Made by a program: the position numbers and the translations under genes
Assembly: GCA_036852015.1 (NCBI GenBank)
Contig: JAANDG010000022.1
Span: 186,001-250,000 of the forward strand
Direction of reading: 5' to 3'
DNA length: 64,000 nucleotides
Origin: Pelodera strongyloides
Taxonomy: Eukaryota > Nematoda > Chromadorea > Rhabditida > Rhabditidae
Shown here: positions 45,601 to 55,819 of the stretch, piece after piece
How positions within the stretch are numbered: position 1 is the first letter of the stretch
Layout: every line of letters starts with the position of its first letter
Notes under the pieces: generated by a model
What the model was told of the DNA's origin: nothing
The model's input: only the letters and a program-made list of their open reading frames with translations
The model's database searches: none

Positions 45601-48600
45601 GCCATTTAAAGCGAACTACCGGCCGGTTTTTGAAACGCATCGTGGACAGCCGAATTCTTACGTATATATGCAAAGTTCCTCGAATTTAGCTCGATTTTTT
45701 ATTCTAATTTATGTTCATTTGCATATGCTGAATACGAATGTTGGTGTACTCGATGTGTTTCAAAAACTGTCCAGTATTTCTCTTTAACGCGCTGTGGCAT
45801 ATGGTTTTGAAATGGACAACTGCGCTCCCTTGAATTATATGTAAATGATGTTCCATTCTATTCCGGCAATGTCCACAAAAGCGCAGAACATTAAACAAAC
45901 GGTATTTCATAGCATGGCAACGCGCGGTTTCGACGACGCGCTAATTAGGCAGGCTCCTGCGAAAGTGGTGTTTCATCCGAGACCAAAACTTGGCCACTTT
46001 GAATCACATTTCTAAATGAACCTTTTACAGAGATTTGATTAAATAGCTCTTAAATTTGTAACTGATATATCTTGCTTTCAGGCAAAACTCGAGTTTGCTG
46101 AACTTTCGAAAAACTCGGAAAACGAGCGTAAAATGAGTATTGAGGCAGTTGAGGACAGAATGGCACAAGTTAACGCTTCTTCGCAAACCTCGGTTGGTTG
46201 CTACAAGGATTTTAATTATTTTTGCATTTTAACATTACTAGCCAGAATGTTACTAGCTTCTTACTAGCAGAAGTCAGATTTACTATTAGCCAGAATCACC
46301 AACTGCATGAAATACAGACCAGAATAATATGTGCAATAATTAACAAAATTTGACCAATGTGAAAAAGTCGTCGACGTGTTTTGAGAAAAAAACCTATTAA
46401 AAAGATTGATGATGCTAAACGGCTAAATATAGGAAGAGGAAGTTCAACCTTCGAACACAACTACACGTTCCGACACACTCACCTCCGAAGCGGGTAGCTT
46501 TACAGAGTTACAAGAGCGATTGAGCCCCCATGTAAATTTTTCTTCTAAAATTATCCTCTCTGCCTTTACGTGTGTTTGTCGTCGTGAAGTCTTCTAATAA
46601 GACCAATTCAAAGTTTACTTGTTTTTGCGTCTTTTTAAATGATATTAATATATATATTATATACAACGCTGCGCTTTGTGCTATTTCTAACGCAGCCCTT
46701 ATCGCACTACGCGTGATTTATGTTTTTTTGTGAAAATAGGCACGTGTGATTTACGGAGTTGCTCCCAAAGGACCACAAATCTAAATAGCATATAATTATT
46801 TAAAGTCGGGACAATTGGAAGAGTCTTTTGTTGATGTACTTGTGCACAACGTGGAGAATTTCAAAAATATTGCCATGAAACCGCATTTCCACAGAAACTG
46901 TGCTTCCGAAGGGATCCCCGGCGAGATACAGCAGTTTTTTTGAAACACCTGAGTAAATATATATTGTTCACATATTATGAATACATATTAAAGTTAGATC
47001 AATTTCAGGTACATCGCAATCCGATGACAAATAAGAGACCCGAGTATCTGGACCATGCTCACAATGGTGCGTTTCATTTAGAATTTACAAAAAAAATTGG
47101 ACATGTTATCAATGTAAATCTGAACCAAAACATAAATACGTTGTGAGTTTTTGTATTCATGCGATGAACAACGTGACCGTGCATATAAAATAAATTGCGC
47201 GATATTTAGTCTCTGCATATTTATTCTTGGTTAAAATAGTTGCTGTAAAATTTGCCGAAATAATTCACGTTGCGTAACTCCCGCAAAACCATCCTCTTCA
47301 ATACCTTTCTCTCCCGTAAAATCAGCAAATATTCTTCTAAAAACTGAAAGCGCAATATTTCTGGCGATACCGAAGAAATTCAAAAGATCGCCAGCATTTT
47401 TGTCATTTTCCGGATTTGGGCGATAAGCTGGGAAGAAAATAGAAAAATGCAGCTTTTGCAAAGAATTATTTGTGCTTTTCCTGGAAAAAAATACATCTTA
47501 TCAGAAGTTTGGCGGCCTGGGTACGTTTCGAGCACGAACAAGACCAATGACAGACAGACTCATAAGGGCCGAAGAAAGGAGGCACAAAAATAGAATTTAT
47601 TTTCAATATAGGAAGGACATGGCTTATTTGCCTGTTTGTTGATAGGACTTAATAGAGCCAAATTTTTTTAGAATTTGAAAAGGTTCAATTCTGATGCCTG
47701 TAAGTGCTCTAAACGTACTCTGATAAGAAAATGTATGTTTCCTGGAAAAGCACGCGAAAATCTTTGCAAATGGAGATTTTCTATTTCCTTCTTCCCTATC
47801 GCCAATCCGGAAAATGACAACAATTCTGACGATTTTTTGAATTTCATCAAATATTTGCAAAAATTACACTTACTCTTCGGGGGGAGGGGGGCAATATCAT
47901 AGTATTATTTTTGAGTAAAAATTAGCATGGAAATAATGATAATTATGTTATGAAAATGTGAAATTTCCATTTACTCGGTTTCGAACGGGCACGCCCTTTT
48001 AGACTCTGATTATTGTGCTTTACAGAAAGAAGGCGTGAGATAGCCCTATCGATCGACTCGCTCGACGATCCCTACCGAGAGTACAGCGGCTCCAACGACG
48101 AAAAGCTTGCACCGATTGTGGAATACGGTGCGTTGACATAGAAACCGTCTCGAAATGGTTTCCGTTTATTTTGTGTATGTCACATTTTCTTTAAAACGAA
48201 ATACCGGTAGCACATCGAGTACACCAGCATACTTATGCAGCCTATGCAAATGAACACAAATTAGAATAAAAAATCGTGCTAAATTCGATAAAATTAGCAT
48301 AAATGCGTAAAAATTCAGTTGTTCACGCCGCGTTTCAGATACCGGCCGTCGCTTTGATTGTAAGAGACTTCTATGATTGTTCGTCAAGTTCACCAAAAGT
48401 ATACTTACAATATGTAGTCCCTGTTCAGGTAAAAACTATCAATTTTCTTGTCAAATATAGATTTCTCTAATTTTAGAAGTACCGGAACCCCGATCCTCCC
48501 TCATCAAGAACTACGTGATCACACACAAATACAAACTTCTAATCTCCGCCGTCTGCCTTTGCATTTTTATTTTTATTATGTACTTTATCGTAAGTGAGCT

Positions 48601-48628
48601 GGTGAAAACGTTAGCTAAGAAGAATTAA
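39695..48628 (+). CDS. Tail-anchored, partly coiled-coil-like protein, middle exons unresolved
   Basis: Exons with good splice sites: 39695-39808 (ATG; RARMGLSSSVSAIPRSQS), 39851-39933, then 46082-46192 (helical, AKLEFAELSKNSENERKMSI), 47009-47066, 48026-48127 and 48477-48628 (stop TAA). The last four join in phase. The last exon ends in a single membrane segment (LLISAVCLCIFIFIMYFI) with a short basic tail (KTLAKKN), the layout of a tail-anchored protein facing the cytosol. Exon 2 ends in phase 2 while 46082 starts in phase 0, so at least one exon between 39934 and 46081 is missing, or two genes are present. A 31-nt exon near 44342 would fit but is weak. Family not recognised. Confidence 0.55.
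39978..40420. mobile_element. Palindromic element family G, copy 1
   Basis: TTAAAGGAGGCGTCTCACGAG at left mirrored by CTCGTGAGCCTCCTCCTTTAAA at right. Inner arms AGAAACATGCCTTATGAAGC/ATAAGGCATGTTTCTTGGAA mirror. The centre has three GTCCCGAG/CTCGGGAC blocks. Confidence 0.85.
40418..40887. mobile_element. Palindromic element family B, copy 2
   Basis: TTTAAAGGGAGAGGCTCATG to GAGCCGCTCCCTTTAAA. Its left TTTAAA is the same six bases that end the family G element. Confidence 0.9.
41030..41620. mobile_element. Inverted-repeat element family J with many TTCCGT/ACGGAA blocks
   Basis: CAATAGCCCGTATTCTCGGG at left, CCCGAGAATACGGGCTATTG at right, about 590 bp. Near both ends are clusters of TTCCG and CGGAA (e.g. 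GGAAATTTTCCGTCGCGGAA, GGAACATGTTCC), so each arm is itself made of small palindromes. Confidence 0.85.
43672..44054. mobile_element. Family B fragment interrupted by about 210 bp of other sequence
   Basis: 43675-43770 matches the inner arm (GGTACCTGGCCGAGCACTTT through TTTTCACAGTAAT) and 43983-44054 matches the end (CTGAAATTCCGGACATTCTG through GGGCCTGTCCCTTTAA). The inserted piece has GTCATGTATTTATTACGTGA and CTCATCAGTACGATGA. Confidence 0.75.
44609..44904. mobile_element. Palindromic element family D, copy 1
   Basis: TTAAAGGGTCAGGCCCATTT at left, AAATGGGCCTGACCCTTTAAA at right. Internal inverted GTCACGCCCCTTCGCTCTAA / TTAGAGCGAAGGGGCGTGAC. Confidence 0.9.
45604..45787. mobile_element. Palindromic element family A, copy 6
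   Basis: TTTAAAGCGAACTACCGGCC at left, CTGTCCAGTATTTCTCTTTAA at right, interior TCGATTTTTTATTCTAATTT. Confidence 0.9.
47231..47427 (-). CDS. Terminal exon of an unidentified minus-strand gene, nested in an intron
   Basis: Acceptor TTCTTCCCAG, then 65 open codons (AYRPNPENDKNAGDLL, NIALSVFRRIFADFTGEKG, ELFRQILQQLF) ending in TAA, with AATAAA about ten bases past the stop. A related, non-intact segment is inverted at about 47690-47880 on the plus strand. It lies in the intron 47067-48025 of the tail-anchored gene, on the opposite strand. No family recognised and no upstream exon found, so it may be a relic. Confidence 0.4.
47690..47880 (+). pseudogene. Inverted, diverged copy of the 47231-47520 segment
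   Basis: Shares with the opposite-strand segment CTGATAAGA..TGTAT, CCTGGAAAAGCAC, TTTGCAAA and AATCCGGAAAATGACAA, and protein-level NPENDNNSDDFLNF against NPENDKNAGDLLNF. It lacks a matching acceptor and the C-terminal part. Confidence 0.45.
48190..48357. mobile_element. Palindromic element family A, copy 7 (degraded)
   Basis: TTTAAAACGAAATACCGGTA at left; TACCGGCCGTCGCTTTGA at right. Intron between the last two exons of the tail-anchored gene. Confidence 0.8.
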
Positions 48629-48679
48629 TCAGTAAGAGAGGAGTACCATCTTCGTAAAGTTTTTTAATGATTTTTTAAA

Positions 48680-48867
48680 TTTAAAGCGAAATAACGTCCG
48701 GTTTTTGAAACGCATGGTGTACACCTGCTTTCTTATGCAGCATATGCAAATGAGCAAAAATTAGAATAAAAGCTAGTCCCCAGTTAGACCCCACGTTGCA
48801 TAAATGCATAGGAATGCAAGTACTACTTGAAATGCGTTTCAAAAACCGGCCGGCATTTCGCTTTAAA
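48680..48867. mobile_element. Palindromic element family A, copy 8
   Basis: TTTAAAGCGAAATAACGTCC at left, CCGGCCGGCATTTCGCTTTAAA at right. About 50 bp past the stop of the tail-anchored gene. Confidence 0.9.
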
Positions 48868-48869
48868 TT

Positions 48870-50415
48870 AGTAATTAAGCTTTCGCTAAATTCAACAAAA
48901 AAAAGTTGACAATGTTTCTACTAGTTTTCCTGAAGGTATTGGCCATCTGCCATCTCCACCCACATTTGGCAATAAAATGAATAAAAACAAATAAATATGT
49001 GAATTGCTCTGCGGGGCACTATTCCCTATTCATATACGTGCATAACAATTACGGGTTTTCAGCTTTCTTTATTTTTATTACGGAATATAAATTTCCACTT
49101 TTTAAATGTTTTCCTATTATCCTATTGTATATCATGTAATATGATTCAATAAATTTTTATGTTTAATTTGTATTCCTGTTTGGCTATGTGCACTTTTGAA
49201 CATGATGTTTAGGCAAAAAGGGAGGAAATTCAAGTTTCTACAGAAAAAAATCCTGATTCTTATTATTTACAGAGTTTATGTATACTTAAAGGGAATATGT
49301 AGGCCCTTTTTGAAGTTAAGCTGTATTAATAGAATGAGTGTTCCCCATTAAGGAAACAATAACAAAAGTTGTCAAAAGTTCCCCAATTACTTTACAAGTG
49401 AATGAATAACAAAGTTCGCCTTTTACATAGTAAACTCGTCGATCGCACCCGTGGCAAATCTCAGGCTCAATGGAGCAAATTTCAATTTATGTATGCAGAT
49501 ATCGGCAAATAGCAAGATTCAAGATGCAGGGCATGCAAATTCCAATTTACATATTCATTCGCCTATTTGATGCATGTCTTTTATATGGAAATGATAGTTT
49601 CGTGGTTTTTTTTGCGCATTTTGACTGCATACATATTCGCTTTAAATGTACTTGCACATATGAACACAAACACGCTTCAGTGATAATTCTACAGATTTAC
49701 GTAAAAAGTCTTTGGTCTGTATTGAATAGAATGACCCTTAATTTGGGTTACTTTTCACAAGAAAAAAAAGTAGCGCACCTCTAAAAGCAACATTTGGATG
49801 TTGAACTATAAAATATTTAGTTTCTTATTTTTTTTCCCTATTGCTTTGAAGACGTGAAAAAAATGAAAGTCTGATCGTCTTGCTTTACTTTCTTCAATGT
49901 TTTAAGTTTATATAAGATTATGTGTATTGTAAGCTTCCTGCATTGTCTTATTTACCCCACATAACTGGCGCATACATATGAATATTCCACTGTGCATAAG
50001 ACAATTCAAAAACGACTATTCTTGTGTAAATTGATATTTTATTAGCAAATTTGCAAAAAAAAATTATATTTCAATCAAAATTTCTGTGACGACGCAAAGA
50101 TGAATTGGGCCGTTTTATTTGATGAAATTTCTGTCGCTCAAATACTGAAAGCAATTGCGGCCAAAAATAGGCGTAATAAAAATTTGCATAAATGGATCGA
50201 ATATAATATCAGAATATGGTGCAGGAGTGTCCAAAAGAGATACGCTTGCTATATAAATCTAAATCTTACACTTAGCTCTAATCTCAGCTTTCACCAATTT
50301 TGGTTTGCTATGGACTGTTTGCACACTATTCTGAAGCAAATGTCAAATTGGCTAATATTTCCACGCATCACCATAGGACTTCCGAACTGGGAGTTTACTC
50401 CGTTGCAGTACATCG
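48870..50415. other. Intergenic, no gene recognised
   Basis: AT-rich. Open frames of 60-120 codons at 49470-49784 and 50100-50462 lack splice-supported partners or family resemblance, and the second runs into a palindromic element. Confidence 0.45.
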
Positions 50416-50418
50416 GCA

Positions 50419-50603
50419 TCTTAAAGCGAAATACCGGCCGGTTTTTGAAACACACCGACTAGACCAGCATTCTTATGCAGCGTATGCAAATGAACATAAA
50501 TTAGAATAAAAAATCGAGCTAAATTCGAGCAAATTAGCATAAATATGTAAGAATTCAGTTGTCCACGATCCGTTTCAAAAACCGGGCGGTATTTTGCTTT
50601 AAC
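50419..50603. mobile_element. Palindromic element family A, copy 9
   Basis: TTAAAGCGAAATACCGGCCG at left, CCGGGCGGTATTTTGCTTTAA at right. About 215 bp upstream of the first chemoreceptor start. Confidence 0.9.
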
Positions 50604-50818
50604 GCAATAGACCGCCAAAACTTGTTGTTGTTGCTGTTAGCCTAGTTTTTCCTTTTTTTACCTTTCCTCTTTGTTTTAGCATAGTATTAGCACGAAATTA
50701 TGGTATTCGCGTCACTTTACTCTTCAGGAAAAGACTCTGTCTACTTTTTCTGTCAAGCCTTTCAAAAAACCTTCACCAAACCTAAAACCTAAAATCTACA
50801 AAATTCAAATTTCAGAGA

Positions 50819-53585
50819 ATGTCATCGGGAGGAACGACTCCTCCGGTGAATTTAAGTAATCACAATCGATCGGAGGAAGATTTCCAATTCGAGGAGTTTA
50901 TCGATCCATTTGAGATCACATCATCCTGCGTCTCTATCATTTTATTCATCCCTACAACTGTAATCGTATCGCTATTGATTCGCTATCATTCTAAAATGGG
51001 CTTCCGATCACCGTTTCAGAAAATTTTCCTGATCTGCACGATTAATGTTGGTTTTTTGGTGTTTTTCCTTGTATATTAATATGACTGAGCAACATTACAT
51101 TAAAGCGAAATAACGGCCGTTTTTTGAAACGTATCGTGGCCAGCTGAATTCTTACGTATTTATGCAAATTTGCCCGAATTTAACTCGATTTTTTATTCTA
51201 ATTTATTTGCATAAGCTGCATAAGAATGCTAGAGTATTCGATGCGTTTCAAAAACCGACCGGTATTTCGCATTAAAGGGACAGGCCCATCAAAGTAAACC
51301 TATATTTACGACGTATTCATAATGTGTATAGAGCATTTTTATTACAATATATACAAACCCAATTTCACCTACTTTCGCCCTCGAGGACTTTTTCCGATGT
51401 GCTCATCAGCAGATGTATACCGTAAAACTGCAGAGATCGAAGCTGTCTACGCAAATTTATCAAGAAATTAAAATGCGAGCTAGATTTGCATATACACCTT
51501 GGAAGTCTGCAGCTTTATGGTATACATATGATGATGAGCACATCGGAAAAAGTCCTCGAGGGCGAAAGTAGGTGAAATTTGGTTTGTATATATTGTAATA
51601 AAAATGCTTTATATACATTATGAACGTTTCGTAAATATAGGTTTATTTTGATGGGCCTGTCCCTTTAATGCATGATGTGGCGTTCAGGTGGGCAATGGTC
51701 TATGCCCTGGCTTGAGTGGAGTTGCTATTGCTATGCATGCGGCTCGCCGGTTCTTCCTAACCCGTGTAGACAAACCTTCTTTTCTTACTAGTATTCGTTG
51801 CAATTTTACTTTGTCCCCACTAACTGAAACAACTATTTAATTCCACGTTCGAGTTCGAAAGAAGTCAATGAAGTAAGCATCTGAATCAATTTAGGATCTG
51901 TGTTGTGTGCTAACCCAACTGATAACCCTTCGTCTACCCTGGTGGGGTACCTTCCCATTCTATGGGTACATCAGCGATGGTGTTGTCCCCACTATCCTCT
52001 ACTATATACTACAAATGGTGGCACTTTTTCAAAACATTGGAGCCGTGATAATTGCCCTGAATCGAGCGAGCTCCATCGGAATACCGCAAAGTTATGACCG
52101 GGTAGGACTATCAAAAAACTAACCATAGCGAAAACAGAATCGGGGCAAAAAAAATTAAGCTTAGGCTTTGCCTTAGGCTTAACTGTCAACCACATCCGTG
52201 TTAGATTACCTTTGACTCATAAAAAAAGAACAACATTTGTTTCAGATTTGGAGGAAGAACCTAACGTGGATTATTCTCTTCATGGTTTCTATACCTCAAC
52301 TGTTCACAGTGCGAATTTTATTCGAGGGAGCTCGTTTTCGGAAATTTGCCGTCGCCGCCTTTGTAATCGATAGTCTGTCTGACAATCCGGTAATTAAAAC
52401 GATCCGGTAACGTTCGCTATATATATTGTGTCACAGGGTGTACAATGGTGTCAAAGAGAGTAGTTTGGTATAAGAGTTTTCACTGGTGTCTAATAGTGTA
52501 GACTGGTGTCTAAGGGAGCACATTGTTGTCCAATGTCCGAGAAGTCTGATTATCTTATCTAGTGGAACATTGGTAAAATAAGCTACGCTTGTCGCTGTTA
52601 TGAAAAACTCATACACCGTGTACCGTAGTTGGTTGTGAGCCTTGAATTCGCCGCCCATTTGCATGTCCGGGCCTAAATTATTCCACTTTACAGTCTTACT
52701 ACGGTTTCCAAGGCGCCGTTTTCAACATCGTATGTAGTATCATCTCGTTCTCTGCAAATCTTTTTACTGGAATTCAACTCTACCGTCATATGAACAAAAT
52801 GAACAAGTCGAAACGTCGAACCGAAATGCGATTCTTCTACTTGAGTATTAATACGTTTGTCTGTCAGCTGATACTCACCATCGATCAGGTACGACATAAT
52901 CTTCTTATTATATAAAAGAGTAACTGTAGAGTGCGCTAGCACTCACGTTACGGAAGAACAATTAGAATAAATTATTCAGCTTCGGGTATAAAAGAGTGCC
53001 GCAGCTCAAATTAGAGTACTCGCATGTAAAAGAAAGATGTGTGTCTTTATTCGAAAGATTTTCATCTATGTTACAGACGTTTCATAGTATAGAAAGAGAT
53101 GCCTCAGGCGGCGTGGCCGTCTGGTGCGATGCCGGGCGATGCGACTGTTGTTTTACTTCAGTATCAGAAAGCGAAAAGCTAGAAACAATGCGGATTTCTA
53201 ATGTTATAATCTTTTAAAGCAGCTTGTGCCCTTCCGGTAGTACGTAACACAATTCGAACATATAATACATAGAAAGGCGGTAGATCAGTACGCACTTCAC
53301 GACTACCATACCACTTTAAAAAGACTGCATGCATTTCAGATGATAGTACACCTGCCATCGCTTGAAGCGCTTCACTACTGGGCGATGCAACTATTCCCCC
53401 CAGTTTGGGACTTCTGCTCTCTCGTCCCCGTGTATATGCTAATCATAGTCAGCCGTGATATGCGAAAGAATATATTTGCGAAAAATCCAGAAGAACCATC
53501 ACTAGCTTCACAAAACCCAACGACCGGCAATAGAGTAATTATTCGTTCAAATCAGAAATCTAGTGGCAATCACCGAACATTTTGA
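50819..53585 (+). CDS. Serpentine chemoreceptor 1 (Srg/Srv-like 7TM GPCR)
   Basis: Five exons, all phase 0: 50819-51046, 51895-52101, 52246-52389, 52694-52888, 53340-53585 (stop TGA); 339 residues. ATG lies three bases after a TTTCAG acceptor, consistent with trans-splicing. Exon 1 has an acidic N-terminus and TM1 (SIILFIPTTVIVSLLI). Exon 2 has LRLPWWGTFPFY and IIALNRASSIGIPQSY, the intracellular NR motif. Later exons supply the remaining helices, with WAMQLFPPVWDFCSLVPVYM in the last. Pattern and length fit nematode Srg-superfamily receptors (Srv or Srg); I cannot fix the subfamily. Expected role is detecting external chemicals in sensory neurons. It heads a tandem array with 55820-58259 and 61108-64000. 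Intron 1 carries elements A10 and C1. Confidence 0.88.
51100..51276. mobile_element. Palindromic element family A, copy 10
   Basis: TTAAAGCGAAATAACGGCCG at left, GACCGGTATTTCGCATTAAA at right. Its terminal TTAAA is shared with the next element. Located in receptor 1 intron 1. Confidence 0.9.
51271..51668. mobile_element. Palindromic element family C, copy 1
   Basis: TTAAAGGGACAGGCCCATCA at left, TGATGGGCCTGTCCCTTTAA at right. Inner arms CCGTAAAACTGCAGA / TCTGCAGCTTTATGG and GGACTTTTTCCGATGTGCTC / GAGCACATCGGAAAAAGTCC. Receptor 1 intron 1. Confidence 0.92.
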
Positions 53586-54620
53586 GAAATTATTATTTTT
53601 TTATAAAGATAAAGAGTTATTTTTCTTATGGTCCTGAACCTGATTGTTATTTTGAATTTTAGTCTTGAATTACTGACATAATTATTTTTCTTATTTTGAA
53701 TAAAATATTGATGAAATTATTTGTGTGTGGTGCAGAGTTGCTATGTAATTTAAATTTAGGGTTTCGGAACTTCGAAGTACGTGTCTTGGTCGTTTCTTTT
53801 CATTCTTACTCCATCTGGGCATAGATATGGTGATAATAAAATATGTATGAAGTATGAAGTCATACGCTATTGTTTCACGCAAACGGTGCAGCGGATCATG
53901 CAGAGTTAGACCATTAAGTAAGGTCAGGCTGGTGTGCTATATGTATTCAGAAATCTACAGGTATACTGAAGAGCCATCAACGCCCAAGGGAATGGAAAGT
54001 GTAGAGAAACATTCCGCATTGCAATGCCCAAGATATACCCACAGCTTGTCATACCTATGGCCGATTTCACAGTAGCCCTCATTAACTTTTGAACCGTATC
54101 TGCAAAAAAAACGTTGTAATTATGTCAGAATTATGCTCATTGATCATGCCTCCTCGGCACAATGTAATTCAAAACCACCAATTAGTTTATTATACGTATA
54201 CAGTAGTTGGAAATTACAAATTTTTCCCAAGATAAAGAGAAGTATTCCAGCTTGTTTAAACCATAATTAGGTTATTAGGTACTCGACAATTATATGAATG
54301 TGTGTTTTTTTTTGCACAAAGTGTCTTATTACATGAAGGGGAAAAACGGTCATAATCTATCGAGAGTGATTTTAATTACTGTAATTTAAATCCAATCAAA
54401 CATGTACTTCGAGCATAACCTTTACGATAATACCCCCAGGAAAAGGTTGTTTGAGTGTCTCATTTGAAATGATTTATAGTATTAATTTATTGACGCACTA
54501 TATATAATATAAGTCTGCATCATATAAAATACTTGGAAGGAAAGTTGGTGAAAATTATTTCCAAGTATCTATATCATCTACTTTGATTTTTCGTTTTTCA
54601 TCGTCTCTCACGGCGTTGCG
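53586..54620. repeat. Intergenic segment duplicated at about 59598-60790
   Basis: Starting from the last bases of receptor 1 (CAAATCAGAAATCTAGTGG, 53550) the sequence is mirrored in direct order downstream. Shared landmarks: TGTTATTTTGAATTT, CTATGTAA, TTCGGAACTTC, GGTGCAGCGGA, AAGGTCAGGCTGG, GGTACTCGACA and AGGAAAAGGTTGTTTG-like. No gene recognised. Confidence 0.7.
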
Positions 54621-54624
54621 CTCT

Positions 54625-55083
54625 TTTAAAGGGAGAGGCCCATGAGAATAAAGTTCTCCTTAATTTACTTGCACAGAATGTCCGGAAATTCAGAAATATT
54701 CCTGTGAAAACCGCATTGCGTGAAGCCTAGAACTCGCAGAGTTATTCCCCTGCAAACAGTTCGGCAGGTACCGTAGTCAGCGACGTCAAAATTCGTTTTT
54801 ACGGTTTATATCCGTTCATTTGCATTCTTTCTCTATATAAGAATGGTCAAACGAATAAAGATCATTCCTACGACTATAAAGAGGGGTTTGCAATACAAGA
54901 ATGTCCTAAAAGCGAGAGAATTGATTCTGACTACGGTACCTGGCCGAACTCTTTGACGGGGAATAACTCTGTGAGTTCTAGGCTTCAAGCAATGCCGTTT
55001 TCACAGTAATATTTCTGAAATTCCGGACATTCTTTACAAATAAATTGAGGAAAACTTTATTCTCATGGGCCTCTCCTTTCAAT
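54625..55083. mobile_element. Palindromic element family B, copy 3
   Basis: TTTAAAGGGAGAGGCCCATG at left; CATGGGCCTCTCCTTTCAA (slightly decayed) at right. Orientation inverted relative to the 8688 copy. Confidence 0.9.
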
Positions 55084-55284
55084 GAGTATAATAAATATTC
55101 AAATATTCAAAATGATGATAAGAGGTTGGCAAACTAAGCCACATATAACGAGTTTCCTTGAGAAAAGAGTTCATGCCTTGAAAGAAATCAATTCACCAAT
55201 AAGTTTGAGTGCTTCGTCGCAGTAAAAACATCGTGGTATGTCTAGCTATCATCCCAATGTCACTATCATTTAGTTCTTCGCTTT

Positions 55285-55680
55285 TTTAAAGGGACAGGCC
55301 CATCAACCTAAACCTATATTTACGAAATGTTCATAAGTATATAAAGCATTTTTATAACAATATATACAAACTAAATTTCACCTACTCTCGCCCTCGTGGA
55401 CTTTTTCCGATGCGCTCATCGTATATGTATACCGTAAAACTGCAGAGATCGAAGCGGTCTATGCAAATTTATAATGAAATTAAAATGCGAGCTAAATTTG
55501 CATATACATCTTGGAAATCTGCAGCTTTACGGTATACATATACGATGATCTCATCGGAAAAAACTCACCAGGGTGAGTTTAAGTGAAATTTGATGTGTGT
55601 ATATGGTAATAAAAATGTTTTATATACATTATGAACGTTTCGTAAATATGGGTTTGCTTTGATGGGCACCTCCCTTTAAA
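55285..55680. mobile_element. Palindromic element family C, copy 2
   Basis: TTTAAAGGGACAGGCCCATC at left, GATGGGCACCTCCCTTTAAA at right; same inner arms as the 51271 copy. About 140 bp upstream of receptor 2. Confidence 0.92.
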
Positions 55681-55819
55681 GCACAATGTCACAATGTCTT
55701 TTTATAGCACCTGTTGAGCGATTTTTCTATTTGTTCGATAAAACATGTGTATGTGTTGTGATATCTTATGATTATGTGTTATGCAATCAAACCATATACA
55801 TCAGCTCGTCACGTGATAA

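Noticed and set aside
50100..50462. 120-codon open frame upstream of receptor 1
   Set aside because: It runs into a palindromic element and has no recognisable domain, splice partner or promoter context.
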